Below are positions 14,964-24,213 of a stretch of 48,201 bases of DNA, one piece after another. Where the stretch lies: positions 1 to 48,201 of the forward strand of contig JAQBUH010000016.1 of the NCBI GenBank assembly GCA_027624075.1. Reading direction: 5' to 3'. The first letter of the stretch is position 1. Every line of letters begins with the position of its first letter. The stretch is from Chloroflexota bacterium. GTDB taxonomy: Bacteria > Chloroflexota > Dehalococcoidia > Lucifugimonadales > Lucifugimonadaceae. The notes under the pieces were generated by a model. That model was not told the origin of the DNA and ran no database searches. It saw nothing but the letters and a program-made list of their open reading frames with translations. Made by a program: the position numbers and the translations under genes.

Positions 14964-16445
14964 ATGAGTACAGTCATGAACAAAAACCGGCCCGACCTCG
15001 TCATCACATCAGCGCGCGTCCTCGACCCTGCGACGGGCACTGACGCCGTCCTTGACGTCGCTGTGACCGGCGGGGTGATATCCGGCGTTGGCCATAGCGG
15101 CGGCCCGGGTGGCAGTCAGGCAATCGACAGAGCGGCAGCGGGCGACGTCATCGACCTTTCCGGGCGCTGGCTTATGCCGGGCATGATCGACACCCACGTT
15201 CACGTCGGCGGAGACCTGGACGGCGTGACCAACCCGGGAATCGGCCTGCGAAACGTGGTCGAGGCCGGCGCGACGACCGTCGTTGACCTTGGCGGCAGGA
15301 TGGAGCGGATCGTCGCCGGCATTCGCGAGCACGGCGCGGGGGCGAACGTGGCTGGGCTGGGCATGATGAAGCCGGGCGTGACGCTGCCGGACGACGACCC
15401 GTCGCCGGACACCGTTCGATCGGTCCTCGACGCGGCCCTCGCCTCCGGCCAGATCGGCCTGAAGATGTGGGGCGGCTACTACCCGTTCTCGATGGACGTG
15501 ACCGCAGACATCATCGCCGCCTGCAACGAGCGGCAGGCGTACGTTGCGTTTCACGTCGGCACGAAGAGCTCCGGCAGCAGGCTGGACGGGCTGCGTGAGG
15601 TCCCCGCCCTTCTTGGCGCGGACGGGCGCGTTCACGTTGCGCACATCAACGCGTACTGCCGCGGCTCGATTCTTTCACCTGCCCAAGAGACCGCCGAGGC
15701 GCTAGAAATACTCGACTGGCTCCGTGGCCGCGTCGTCTCAGAGGTCCACCTTGCGCGCCCGAACTTCACGCGGGGTGAGTGCGACGAGGACGGAAACGTG
15801 CGCATGGACGTGGCGCGCAACTGCCTTCGGCTGCGCGGGTACGAGACGACTCGCGAGGGGATGCGGCGGGCGATTTCGGACGGCTATGGCTCTGCGGTGC
15901 GCCAGACTCCGGCGGGGCTTTCGCTTGTGACGGGCGAAGACGGAGTGAAGATCTTTAACGACGCAGACTCGCTGATCGGCATGAGCTTTCCGGTGAACCG
16001 GGCGGACACGGCGTTCCAGCTGACCGCGGCAAAGCGCGGTGACGGGTCGTTCATAGTTGATGCGATAGCGAGTGACGCAGGCGTGTTGCCTCGCAACGTG
16101 AACATTGAGCAGGCGATGAACATGGTCCGGTTCGGCGGTCTGACGCCTCTCGAGATGGCTGAGAAGCTGTCATTCAATCCGGCACGCATGATCGGGCTCG
16201 AAAAGAAGGGTCGAATCTCGCCAGGGATGGACGCCGATCTGACGGTTATCGACCCTGAGCAAGGCCGGGCTGTCATGAGTCTTGTGGCGGGGAGGGTTGT
16301 GATGCTGGAGGGCCGGGCGGTTGGCGGCGCCACGGCTGGCAAGGGCAAGTTGCTCGTCACTTCGGCGGGTGAGAGCGCCGCGGCAGGGTACGGGTTGCCG
16401 TACGAGATGGTGGACCTGTCGAGGTCGCTGCTCTACACAGGTTGA
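14964..16445 (+). CDS. Amidohydrolase, dihydroorotase/D-aminoacylase-like (paralog 2)
   Basis: A 493-residue amidohydrolase clearly homologous to the one at 7678-9111. Metal ligands are HxH in MIDTHVH (78, 80), likely carbamylated Lys167 in GLKMWGGYYPF, His197 in VAFHVGTK, His227 in HVAHINAYCRG and the Asp in AIASDAGVLPRN. The shared CDEDGN block and GLPYE close to the C-terminus mark both as one subfamily. The ATG at 14964 is used; a second ATG five codons in (14976) is equally possible. The two paralogs are about 5.9 kb apart on opposite strands, so this is not a simple tandem copy; they may act on related substrates. Confidence 0.83.
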   Translation: MSTVMNKNRPDLVITSARVLDPATGTDAVLDVAVTGGVISGVGHSGGPGGSQAIDRAAAGDVIDLSGRWLMPGMIDTHVHVGGDLDGVTNPGIGLRNVVEAGATTVVDLGGRMERIVAGIREHGAGANVAGLGMMKPGVTLPDDDPSPDTVRSVLDAALASGQIGLKMWGGYYPFSMDVTADIIAACNERQAYVAFHVGTKSSGSRLDGLREVPALLGADGRVHVAHINAYCRGSILSPAQETAEALEILDWLRGRVVSEVHLARPNFTRGECDEDGNVRMDVARNCLRLRGYETTREGMRRAISDGYGSAVRQTPAGLSLVTGEDGVKIFNDADSLIGMSFPVNRADTAFQLTAAKRGDGSFIVDAIASDAGVLPRNVNIEQAMNMVRFGGLTPLEMAEKLSFNPARMIGLEKKGRISPGMDADLTVIDPEQGRAVMSLVAGRVVMLEGRAVGGATAGKGKLLVTSAGESAAAGYGLPYEMVDLSRSLLYTG

Positions 16446-16756
16446 GCTGTCGGCTGTCCGCAATGCGCTGATCTCACGCGCGCGCCCCTAACGCCTGAAA
16501 CGCCATCCGGAATTAGTGAAACTTTTCATTTGTTAGTGCTCGTTAACATAATGGTGTATCCTCATCGAAAGTCGCACAGATAGCTACGAAAGACCAGTAT
16601 GCATTGTGAAATATGTAACAGTATCTGGTTGGTAGAGCCGTCGTAAGTGCGATTATGGCTGTCACCGCTTAGCCGGGTCGTTCGGGGTCCTCTCTGAGCT
16701 TCCCCGTGTCATCCCGGCAGGCCCCGGCAAACCCCGGCAGGCAAGGAGGTACCACC
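16446..16756. other. 311-base gap with an AT-rich promoter-like segment
   Basis: No gene is seen. Around 16510-16625 the sequence turns AT-rich (for example TTCATTTGTTAGTGCTCG and TTAACATAATGG), unlike its surroundings, and probably carries the promoter of the kinase-like gene, but no clean -35/-10 pair stands out. Near 16710-16745 a GC-rich CCCCGGCA motif is repeated, just before the AAGGAGGT ribosome site. Confidence 0.4.
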
Positions 16757-17488
16757 ATGATGGCAATAACGATTGAGGGGCAGGCAGGCGCTGGCGGGAT
16801 AGAGATCGGCCGGCTGGTTGCGGGGAGGATCGAGGGAAAGTTCGTCCAGAAGCAGGCGATTCGCCGTGTCGCGCGGCAACTGGACGCCACGGTCGAGGCG
16901 GTCGTGCGCAAGGAGCTGGCGTTTCACAGTCGCTGGAAGCGTGTTGGTCACCAGCTTGAGGCGTGGCTCGCGCAGATGGGCCGGACCTGGGCAGGCGACC
17001 CGTGGAGCATGTCCGGCCACTACGCGGTAGAGGCGCAGCCGCACAGCACCCGCAAGGAGCTTCCGGGTCAGATCTCCAACTCGGCATACAGGGATGCGGT
17101 GTACGACAACGCCGCCCGCTACCTCGCAGAGGGCAACGTCGTGCTGACGCACAGGGCGGGTTGCCTCACGCTCAAGGACCGGCATGAGGCGGTGCACATC
17201 GGCCTGTTCGCCCCGAGAGACAAGCGAGTGGCCCGTGTCGCTTACAGGTATCGCATTGGCGCGCAGGAGGCGGACGAGTGGGTCGAGACGATGGACGCCG
17301 CAAGGTCGGCGTGGTTCCGGGAGTTGGCGGACCAGGACCCGCAAGACAGGTCGATCTACGACATAACACTCGATGTTGGCAACTTCGGCCAGGACGACGC
17401 TGCCGCCCTTGCCATCAGCGAGGTGGCCATGGAACACCGGTTTGGCATGGGCGGGATGGAGCACCAGACGCAGCCTGCGCCTGCCTAG
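16757..17488 (+). CDS. Cytidylate kinase-like family protein
   Basis: About 243 residues. The N-terminus, MAITIEGQAGAGGIEIGRLV, has the glycine-rich nucleotide loop of the cytidylate-kinase-like group, though without a canonical GxxxxGKS lysine. RRVARQLDATVEAV and a C-terminal helix ending YDITLDVGNFGQDDAAALAI also fit that group. Members are P-loop proteins of poorly known substrate, distinct from CMP kinase (Cmk). The start is set by a perfect AAGGAGGT six bases before the ATG at 16757; an upstream in-frame extension to 16706 lacks any site. The next gene converges from the other strand. Confidence 0.68.
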   Translation: MMAITIEGQAGAGGIEIGRLVAGRIEGKFVQKQAIRRVARQLDATVEAVVRKELAFHSRWKRVGHQLEAWLAQMGRTWAGDPWSMSGHYAVEAQPHSTRKELPGQISNSAYRDAVYDNAARYLAEGNVVLTHRAGCLTLKDRHEAVHIGLFAPRDKRVARVAYRYRIGAQEADEWVETMDAARSAWFRELADQDPQDRSIYDITLDVGNFGQDDAAALAISEVAMEHRFGMGGMEHQTQPAPA

Positions 17489-17699
17489 CGGCGGCCCAAC
17501 CGCGTTTGGCGTCGGGTGATGAAACCGTGGCCGTGCGCGACGATTGCCGCGCCCGGCCACGAAGTGCCGGTGTCCCGGTGGATCGGTCACAGGAAAAGTC
17601 AGCGGCTACTCAGCCGTCTTGGCCGCGGGCGATACAAGCGGCGCTCCTGCCGGAGCGTGACTTCGCCGCACCGCAACGAAAATGCCGCACGCGGCCGGC

Positions 17700-19109
17700 T
17701 TAGAAGTGGATCGCCTCGCCTGTTACCGCAGCGCCCGCCTCTTTGATCACCTCCGAAAGAGTCGGGTGGGCGTGCGTCAGCCTGTGCAGCTCGACGTTCG
17801 TGCCCTCAAGGAACTTGAGCATGCCGATCTCCGCGATCAGCTCCGTCGCCTCAGGGCCGATCACGTGCGCGCCGACAACCTCGCCTGTGTCCGCGTCCGT
17901 GATCACCTTCGCAAAGCCGTCTGAGTCGCCGATCGCAACCGACTTGCCGGCCACAGCGAACGGCACCTTGCCAATCTTCACGTTGATGCCCTGCTCTTTC
18001 GCCTGGGCCTCAGTCAGTCCGATGCTGGCGATCTGCGGGTTGCAGTAGGTGCAGCGGGGCATCGACGCATAGTCATCGATCGGCTGCGCCTCGTGGCCCG
18101 CGGCCATCTCGGCCGCCAGGACGCCCTGGTCGAACGCAACGTGCGCCAGCGGCAGCTTTCCGTTCACATCGCCAACTGCGTACACGCCGCCGACGTTCGT
18201 GCGCATGAAGCCGTCGACCTCGATAAAGCCGGGGCCGTAGGTCTTTACGCCGACCGCCTCAAGGCCGATATCGTCGCTATTCGGCTGGACGCCGACGCCG
18301 AGCAGCACCTTGTCGCAGGTGAACTCCTTCGCCTCGCCGCCCTCTTCGTACTTGAGAACCAGCCGCTTGCCCTTCTTCTCCACGCCGCCGACCTTCGCTC
18401 CGAGCGCAAAGCCAATGCCCTGCTTGCCAAACTGGCGCTCAAGCTCCTTCGAGACCTCTTCGTCCTCCTTCGGCACGAGGTGCTCCATGACCTCGAACAT
18501 CATCACTTCCGTGCCGTACGCGTTGAAGTAGTAGGCGAACTCGCAGCCGATAGCGCTGGCGCCGATGATGGCGATGGCCTTCGGCTGGTCCCGCAACTCA
18601 AGCGCGTGACGGCTTGTGATGATGCTCTGGCCGTCGATCTCGAGCCCCGGCAGCGACCGGGCGCGGGCGCCGGTTGCGATGACGATGTTCTTGCCGGTGA
18701 GAGTGTCGCCACCCTCGACCTCAACCTGGGTCGAAGACTTGAGCGTGGCCTTGCCCTTGACGAGCTGGATCTTGTTCTTGCGGAACAGGAAGCCGATGCC
18801 CTGCGTCAGGCGAGCGGACACCTTGCGGCTGCGGTCAACCGCCTTGCCCATGTCTGCCTTGAAATTGTCGAACGTGAAGCCCCACTCGTCTGCCTCTTTC
18901 ATCTGGCTCACAAGCTCGGCGTTCTTGAGCAGCGACTTCGATGGGATGCAGCCCCAGTTCAGACAGACGCCGCCGAGTCCTCCGATTCCTGTGCCGTCGT
19001 CCTTCTCAACGACCGCAACGCTGAGGCCGAGCTGGGCGCCGCGGATTGCGGCGTGGTATCCGCCGGGCCCTGCGCCGATGACTATGAGGTCGAATGAGGT
19101 TTCTGCCAT
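17700..19109 (-). CDS. lpdA: Dihydrolipoyl dehydrogenase
   Basis: A 469-residue flavoprotein disulfide reductase that reoxidises dihydrolipoamide with NAD+. FAD loop GAGPGG (12-17), redox pair C49-x4-C54 in GGVCLNWGCIPSKSLL, NAD loop IIGASAIGCEFA, second FAD motif VYAVGDVNG and the C-terminal His-Glu dyad in HAHPTLSEV are all present. The ATG at 19109 opens MAETSFDLIVIGAGPGG; a frame extension to 19208 is not family-like. No E1, E2 or glycine-cleavage genes are adjacent, so its complex is encoded elsewhere. Confidence 0.93.
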   Translation of the reverse strand: MAETSFDLIVIGAGPGGYHAAIRGAQLGLSVAVVEKDDGTGIGGLGGVCLNWGCIPSKSLLKNAELVSQMKEADEWGFTFDNFKADMGKAVDRSRKVSARLTQGIGFLFRKNKIQLVKGKATLKSSTQVEVEGGDTLTGKNIVIATGARARSLPGLEIDGQSIITSRHALELRDQPKAIAIIGASAIGCEFAYYFNAYGTEVMMFEVMEHLVPKEDEEVSKELERQFGKQGIGFALGAKVGGVEKKGKRLVLKYEEGGEAKEFTCDKVLLGVGVQPNSDDIGLEAVGVKTYGPGFIEVDGFMRTNVGGVYAVGDVNGKLPLAHVAFDQGVLAAEMAAGHEAQPIDDYASMPRCTYCNPQIASIGLTEAQAKEQGINVKIGKVPFAVAGKSVAIGDSDGFAKVITDADTGEVVGAHVIGPEATELIAEIGMLKFLEGTNVELHRLTHAHPTLSEVIKEAGAAVTGEAIHF

Positions 19110-19416
19110 TTTCAGGGGTTCCGTTGACTGGTTTTGTGTTGTGTGCGTGGCCAGTTCGGCCAGTCTGGCCGGCCCTGGTTGCCGTTTGTCCGCTGAGGTC
19201 CGGCTCACAAAGGTGAGTGCGCCCGACCGATGATCAAACTCTGAGCGCTGCGCGGCGCTGGCTCTCGCGAACCTGTTGGCCTGGCAGCCGGTCGATTATA
19301 CGTGCAGGCCGTGATGAGCCGCAGACGGCGCAGGTCTGGCTTTACGGAGTTCTCCCTGCTCATTGGCCGTCCGGGCGCCGTAACTTGACTCGCCGCAACC
19401 CACATGTTCGTGGCTT
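19110..19416. other. Divergent gap between lpdA and the DUF998 gene
   Basis: 307 bases of GC-rich sequence with no convincing gene, RNA or strong promoter match. It must contain the promoters of the two divergent genes. Confidence 0.4.
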
Positions 19417-20139
19417 ATGGCGATAGCCTTTGCCCGCATGAGGGACTTTCGCATCGCATCCGGCGCCGTGGCGGTTGCGCCGTGGACGACGTTTGTCGCA
19501 TGCGCCGGGCTGGCGGTCGCAGACGTTGTAATCTCTGCGGCGACTCCCGGCTATGACTTCGTGGGCCAGACAAGCAGCCAGCTGATGAGCGCAGGTGAGC
19601 CGTACTCGACGGTTGCCCGGGTGACGCTCGGCCTGTACAGCGTATTGCTGGCGCCTTTCGCGATGGTCCTGTGGCGGCAGTTTCGTGGCCGCCTGATCGC
19701 CAGGACAGTAGCTGTCACGGGCATCTGGACCCACATCGTTACGGCGCTGGTGGCGGCGGTTTCGCTGAACGACTCAGATGACATCGTGATCGGCGGGCTG
19801 AGCGCAAACACTCTCCACGATCAGGCTGCGATGCTGATGTACGTGGCCGCCGCGTTTGTACTGGCCGCCGCGTCACCTGTTCAACGGTCCAGAGGCGCTG
19901 CGCGAACACCCTGGACCTACGAAAAGCCGGTCCGGCTGCTGACGTGGGCGGCACTTACGCTGGTGCTGGTGAGCGGCACGCTGTTCGCGTTCGAGGTTTC
20001 GACGCAGTTGGACGGCGTCATGGAGCGTGTGACGGCGTCTGCGTTCATGGTCTGGATGACGGCGTTTGCGATGATTCGTAGGCCGTCACTGGGTGATCAG
20101 GCTGCAAGTCAGGGGCCAGGCGGGCCGAACGGATGTTAG
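19417..20139 (+). CDS. DUF998 family membrane protein
   Basis: A 240-residue protein with about six hydrophobic segments. The first loop has PGYDFVGQTSSQLMSAGEPY, the hallmark of DUF998 proteins (a conserved Ser/Leu pair outside helix 1), and HDQAAMLMYVAAAFVL follows later. DUF998 proteins are inner-membrane proteins without a known role. The ATG at 19417 is used; the ATG at 19438 (MRDFR) is an alternative. It ends 26 bases before the convergent small membrane protein. Confidence 0.72.
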   Translation: MAIAFARMRDFRIASGAVAVAPWTTFVACAGLAVADVVISAATPGYDFVGQTSSQLMSAGEPYSTVARVTLGLYSVLLAPFAMVLWRQFRGRLIARTVAVTGIWTHIVTALVAAVSLNDSDDIVIGGLSANTLHDQAAMLMYVAAAFVLAAASPVQRSRGAARTPWTYEKPVRLLTWAALTLVLVSGTLFAFEVSTQLDGVMERVTASAFMVWMTAFAMIRRPSLGDQAASQGPGGPNGC

Positions 20140-20165
20140 CCGGCAGAAACCGGTCGCTCTGCCTG

Positions 20166-20495
20166 TCACATGACCTTGAAGAGCCGGTATACCTTGCGCA
20201 GCAAGTAGCCGCCCGCGGCCCCGAGCACGGTGAATGCCGCCGCTCCGCTACCGGAGACGATGGCGATTGGCGCCCAGTGGCCGCAGACCAGGCTTGAACT
20301 GCATATCCACGCAGAGGTCGCGGCGTAGCCGGCGAAGAACACAACTCCGAAGAATGCGCCGGCAATCCCGCCCGTGATCGTCGCACGCCTCGTTGACCAC
20401 TCCTGTGAAACGGGCGGCTGGCTGGCTGCCGTCTCGGAGCCGTCGACGGACTCTGCCAGGTGTTCTGTCGCTTCGCTGTGGGTCTGAACAGTCAT
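20166..20495 (-). CDS. Small two-helix membrane protein, unknown
   Basis: A 109-residue protein not recognised as a named family. The first 36 residues are polar (Ser/Glu/Thr-rich). Two hydrophobic helices follow (ITGGIAGAFFGVVFFAGYAA, about 40-59, and IAIVSGSGAAAFTVLGAAGG, about 77-96), joined by a short loop with two cysteines (ICSSSLVCG). The C-terminus is basic (RKVYRLFKVM). The cysteines may form a disulfide on the outer face, an inference only. Confidence 0.5.
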   Translation of the reverse strand: MTVQTHSEATEHLAESVDGSETAASQPPVSQEWSTRRATITGGIAGAFFGVVFFAGYAATSAWICSSSLVCGHWAPIAIVSGSGAAAFTVLGAAGGYLLRKVYRLFKVM

Positions 20496-20607
20496 ATATG
20501 AGAGATGATTATGAACCCTGCGGCGTTCGTTCGCGGGTCTGAGCCTGCCGCGCTGCGATGGACCGGCCTCAGGATGTTCCTGGACGCGGCCGGGTGCGGT
20601 GAGCCGT

Positions 20608-21129
20608 CTACCGCAGCTTCCGGGTGAAGTAGATTGCCAGGTCGTGGCTCACCGTTATCGACTCGCCGTACGTCACCGGCCGTTCGTGGTCCATGAGGCC
20701 GCGACCGTCTGGAACGTAGCCTCGCAGCACGTACATCCGCTGGGCCGGACCGTAGTCTGCGCCCATGCCGACTCCTATACCCGAGTGTACTGAGCGCTCG
20801 CTGATTATCCGCTCTGCCTCGTCCATAAGACGGCTCCCAACGCCCTGCCTGCGCAACTCTGGCAGCACATTAAAATCGTTGATCTCGGGGATTCCCGCGT
20901 CTCGAAACGGGCCGTAGCCGGGCGACCAGATTATCGTCAGGTATCCGGCGAAGTTCCTGCCGGGACCGGTCAGCCGGGCGACCAGGACCTCGCGCTTGCC
21001 AGCCTGCTGCTCCCGCAGGTAGCGGTCGAAGAGCGGCGCCGTCTTGGACGAGCCAACGCGCTGGAACTCCGCAACCATCTCTCCGATGTCTTCTGCCTGC
21101 AGCCGCCGTATCTCAAGCTGGTCTGTCAT
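20608..21129 (-). CDS. GNAT family N-acetyltransferase
   Basis: A 173-residue GNAT enzyme, transferring acetyl from acetyl-CoA to an amine. NDFNVLPELRRQGVGSRLMD (about residues 84-103) is the acetyl-CoA binding motif A, and GADYGPAQRMYVLRGYVPDG is the usual C-terminal motif B. Substrate unknown. Its start overlaps the preceding methyltransferase gene by four bases (ATGA), so the two are translationally coupled and may modify the same class of compound. Confidence 0.85.
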   Translation of the reverse strand: MTDQLEIRRLQAEDIGEMVAEFQRVGSSKTAPLFDRYLREQQAGKREVLVARLTGPGRNFAGYLTIIWSPGYGPFRDAGIPEINDFNVLPELRRQGVGSRLMDEAERIISERSVHSGIGVGMGADYGPAQRMYVLRGYVPDGRGLMDHERPVTYGESITVSHDLAIYFTRKLR

Positions 21130-21878
21130 GCACTCGCCTCCGCCGCCACGAACAGGAAAGGTGGTCGCATACGCTCTTCGAGCAGCTCTGGCCGCGCCCG
21201 CTCTGCCTCTTCGACCGCATGCGGCTCTAGCACACGCGCAATCCTGAAACCGCTATCGATGAGCGTGTTCAGGACGGTCGCAACGGTGCGGTGATACTTG
21301 ATGACGCCATCGACGAACCAGGCAGAGACCCGTTCACCCTCGTCTGAATTGTGGCCTAGCTTCCAGGCAACTCGCCTCCCGGTCCCGTCTTCAAGCCATC
21401 GAGGTTCGATACGGCCCTGGACTGCGGTTGTCACAGGGTGCTCCATCGAGAACACGAACCTCCCGCCGCCGCTCAGCCATGTGTGTATGTTGCGGAACAG
21501 CGGTGAGATGTCCTCGACGTAGTGGAGCGTCAGTGAGCTCACGATGAGGTCGAATGAGGCCGGCTCGAACGAGGCATCTTCTGCCGGGATATGTATGTAT
21601 GTGACGGGTGAGTGCGAACTGGCCGCCGCCTTCTGAAGCATCCACTCGGAGATATCCATTCCCACGACGCTCCCGGCTCCGCGGTCCGCCAGCCACCGGC
21701 ACATCTCACCTGCGCCACAGCCGATGTCGAGCACGCGCATCCCGGCCAGGTCCGCCGGGTCAGGCAGCAGGCTCTTCAGCGCAGGTTGCTCAAGCGCCTC
21801 GTTCATGCCGGCATTCTCTGCTCGCAGCCGGTCGTAGCCTGCGAAGAACTTCGGATTGTCGTAGATGTTCTGCGGCAT
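21126..21878 (-). CDS. SAM-dependent class I methyltransferase
   Basis: A 250-residue methyltransferase. Motif I MRVLDIGCGAGEMCRWLA (about 47-64) binds S-adenosylmethionine, followed by GMDISEWML (motif II) and FDLIVSSLTLHYVED (motif IV). The C-terminal part resembles small-molecule methyltransferases of the UbiE/Methyltransf_11 type. It is the first gene of a two-gene operon with the GNAT protein. Substrate unknown. Confidence 0.85.
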   Translation of the reverse strand: MPQNIYDNPKFFAGYDRLRAENAGMNEALEQPALKSLLPDPADLAGMRVLDIGCGAGEMCRWLADRGAGSVVGMDISEWMLQKAAASSHSPVTYIHIPAEDASFEPASFDLIVSSLTLHYVEDISPLFRNIHTWLSGGGRFVFSMEHPVTTAVQGRIEPRWLEDGTGRRVAWKLGHNSDEGERVSAWFVDGVIKYHRTVATVLNTLIDSGFRIARVLEPHAVEEAERARPELLEERMRPPFLFVAAEASA

Positions 21879-22114
21879 GTTCGTGTTTCGTTAAGGCCTG
21901 AATGCCGTCCGAATTCCTTCTCCGGACTGGCTCCAGGCTGGCTCGCGGCGGGCGAGGATACGGGACGGCATTCTTCCTTTCGACCCATCTTGAGGCCGTC
22001 TGGCTCGCAGTGATCCATTCGCTCAACGGTCCACATCCCGGACGTATACTCTCGGCTAACGTATCACCCAGCATGCGACATGAAACCAACCTGGCCAATC
22101 TGGTAGCTCCTCAA

Positions 22115-23500
22115 ATGACCACAACACTTCCATCTTCAACCGACCACGCAGCGCTGCGGGATGCCGCAAACCGGCACCTGTTCGTCGGCATGACAAACGC
22201 CGCCCAGCTCGCCGAAGAAGGCGGCCCGCTCGTCATGCAGTCCGCAGAAGGCATCCATGTGACCGCCATGGACGGCAAGCGGTACATCGACGGCATATCA
22301 GGCATGTACTTCCGGAACGTCGGCCACGGGCGAGAAGAGATCGCAAAGGCCATCTACGACCAGCTATCCAGCGTCAGCATGAACGTCTATGCGGGCGCAA
22401 CTCCGGCCACCATCCAGCTTGCGGCCAAACTTGCCGACCTCACTCCCGGCGACCTGACACGCACCTTCTTCTGCCAGGGCGGCTCAGAGGCCAATGAGTC
22501 GAGCCTCAAGATGGCGCAGGCCTACCACGTGCGGCGGGGCGACACCGGCCGCTACAAGGTGATCTCACGCAAGGGCTCGTACCACGGCTCAACCTACGGC
22601 ACGATGTGGCTCGGCGGTCACCCCGGCTTTCCTCGCACCGACTACCAGCCGAAGCCTGCCAACGTTGTGACCGTGTCTGCGCCGCACACGTACCGGAACG
22701 ACTTCGGGGCGACATCGCCCGAGCAGTGCGGTGAGCTTGCCGCAAAGGCCATCGAGGAGGCGATCCTGTTCGAGGGCCCGCAGAGCGTGTCGGCGGTAAT
22801 CGGCGAGCCGGTCTCGCAGCCGCTCGGAGGCGTCGTGCCGCCAGCGAACTACTGGCCGATGGTCAGGGAGATCTGCGACAAATACGGCGTGCTGCTTATC
22901 TTCGATGAGGTGATCACCGGCTTCGGCAGGCTCGGGACGTGGTTCGGCGCCGATCTGGTGGGCGTAACTCCGGACATCATGAGCTTTGCGAAGGGGATAA
23001 CGTCCGGCTATTTCCCTGTCGGCGGGACCATCGCGACCGCCGAGGTTGCAGACGTGTTTTCGGGCGGGCCGGAGAAGACGTGGAGCCATATGTACACGTA
23101 CTCGGCGCACCCTGGCGGCGCTGCGGCTGCGCTGAAGAACCTGGAGATCGTGGAGCGGGAGAACCTGGTGGAGAACGCCAGGGTGCGAGGCGAGCAGCTT
23201 CATGAGCGGCTTGAGGAGATGAAGGGGAAGCACAGGATGGTGGGCGATGTGCGAGGCGTTGGCCTGATCCAGGGGATCGAGTTCGTTGCGGACCGCAAGA
23301 CGAAGGAGCACTTCGATCCGTCGCTGCGGGTGAACGCCCGCCTGACGGAGAAGCTGATCGCCCGAGGCGTCTGGATCCGCGTCCCTGCCTACATAGTGCC
23401 GATAGCCCCACCGCTAATAATCACAGCAGACGAGCTGGACGGCCTGTGCGATGCGGTAGACGAGAGCCTGGGGGAAGTAGAGAAGGAGCTGGGGGTTTAG
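22115..23500 (+). CDS. Class III pyridoxal-phosphate aminotransferase
   Basis: About 461 residues. This family moves an amino group between an omega-amine or beta-amino acid and an oxoacid. The PLP lysine lies in SFAKGITSGYFPVGG, the cofactor aspartate in LLIFDEVITGFGR, and the phosphate-contact QGGSEANESSLKMA near residue 110. The ATG at 22115 (MTTTLPSS) is used; an in-frame ATG at 22073 is also possible, while the extension to 21902 crosses the promoter area. A TATACT hexamer at 22045-22050 may be its -10 box. Substrates are not resolved (beta-alanine, taurine or putrescine types all share these motifs). Confidence 0.85.
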   Translation: MTTTLPSSTDHAALRDAANRHLFVGMTNAAQLAEEGGPLVMQSAEGIHVTAMDGKRYIDGISGMYFRNVGHGREEIAKAIYDQLSSVSMNVYAGATPATIQLAAKLADLTPGDLTRTFFCQGGSEANESSLKMAQAYHVRRGDTGRYKVISRKGSYHGSTYGTMWLGGHPGFPRTDYQPKPANVVTVSAPHTYRNDFGATSPEQCGELAAKAIEEAILFEGPQSVSAVIGEPVSQPLGGVVPPANYWPMVREICDKYGVLLIFDEVITGFGRLGTWFGADLVGVTPDIMSFAKGITSGYFPVGGTIATAEVADVFSGGPEKTWSHMYTYSAHPGGAAAALKNLEIVERENLVENARVRGEQLHERLEEMKGKHRMVGDVRGVGLIQGIEFVADRKTKEHFDPSLRVNARLTEKLIARGVWIRVPAYIVPIAPPLIITADELDGLCDAVDESLGEVEKELGV

Positions 23501-23556
23501 GTTTGGTGGGGGGACGAATCGATATTACGGAGTGATTACGATCCGCACACCACGGA

Positions 23557-23562
23557 TATAAT
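23557..23562 (+). promoter_or_regulatory. -10 box (TATAAT) of the SIR2-like gene
   Basis: A perfect TATAAT 23 bases before the SIR2-like ATG; GAGG at 23572 gives the ribosome site. The -35 region is weak. The AT-rich sequence begins here, marking the start of the foreign-looking island. Confidence 0.5.
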
Positions 23563-23584
23563 GAACTGATCGAGGATTATTCAT

Positions 23585-23959
23585 ATGCTCGAAATTCAAA
23601 ATGAAGCACTCTTTAAGCAGGGCGTCAATTCCGGCATAAATTTGCTATTAGGAGCAGGTTTTTCTGTCCTTGCTGAAGACAGTGACGGCATAAAACTACC
23701 TGTTGGGAACGGTTTAAGAAAAGAGCTCACAAGACTTTCTAACAAGAATATATCCAATCAGTATACACTGTCCGAAACGTACACTGTGTTAAAGATTCTC
23801 CTGAGAGAAAAATTAGACGAATATATAAGAAAACGCTTTACGGTAAAACAATTTGACGAACGTTATCGTATCGTCGAATCATGTGCGGTTAAGTCAATTA
23901 TTACAACAAATATTGACGATTTATGTTACTTAGTTTTCAAAGATAGTCGTACTAAGTAA
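23585..23959 (+). pseudogene. Truncated SIR2-like NAD-binding domain gene
   Basis: 124 residues survive. They match the N-terminal half of SIR2-family domains found in antiphage proteins: NLLLGAGFS (about 19-27, NAD loop), LPVGNGLRKEL (38-48) and KSIITTNIDDL (103-113, with the catalytic-site Asn). The histidine and later core are missing because the frame ends at TAA where an insertion-sequence fragment begins. Known SIR2 effectors in bacteria deplete NAD+ on phage sensing, and this may be a relic of one. Composition is strongly AT-rich against GC-rich neighbours, a sign of transfer. Whether the truncated product is made is unknown. Confidence 0.65.
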
Positions 23960-24016
23960 CTATCCCAAAACGCGTTGCGTTTTCTCTTGGAGTTGCTGAT
24001 AGGGGAAGCTGACGAT

Positions 24017-24035
24017 GGCCTCCATAAAGGAGGCC
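24017..24035 (+). promoter_or_regulatory. Hairpin that sequesters the transposase ribosome site
   Basis: GGCCTCC (24017-24023) and GGAGGCC (24029-24035) form a perfect 7-bp stem around ATAAA, placing the GGAGG of the following ORF inside the helix. Insertion sequences often hide the transposase start this way to block translation from outside transcripts. Confidence 0.6.
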
Positions 24036-24039
24036 GCAT

Positions 24040-24213
24040 ATGAGCAAGATAGCTGAGTTGGAGACGATCTGGGAGGTCCCGGACGAGCTGTGGCTTGAGA
24101 TCAGGAAAGTGCTGGACGAACTCGATCCAGCCAGGGGCACAGGCAGGCCAAGGGTGGACCAGAGGCGTGCGCTTGACGGAATCATCTACCGTCTCCGGAG
24201 CAGTTGCCAATGG
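24040..24213 (+). mobile_element. IS5-family transposase N-terminal fragment
   Basis: About 58 residues from ATG 24040 match the opening of IS5-group transposases (DUF4096 region): WEVPDELWLEIRKVLDEL, then GRPRVDQRRALDGIIYRLRS and CQW. Homology stops near 24213, where the sequence jumps back to AT-rich DNA, so the catalytic domain is absent. The left end of the element lies near 23955-23970, immediately after the SIR2 frame. No target duplication can be shown because the right end is lost. The piece looks like the residue of an insertion followed by deletion. Confidence 0.7.

Noticed and set aside
18093-19097. 334-codon plus ORF antisense to lpdA
   Set aside because: Composition typical of an antisense shadow (Leu/Ala/Asp-rich), while the minus strand has all dihydrolipoyl dehydrogenase motifs.
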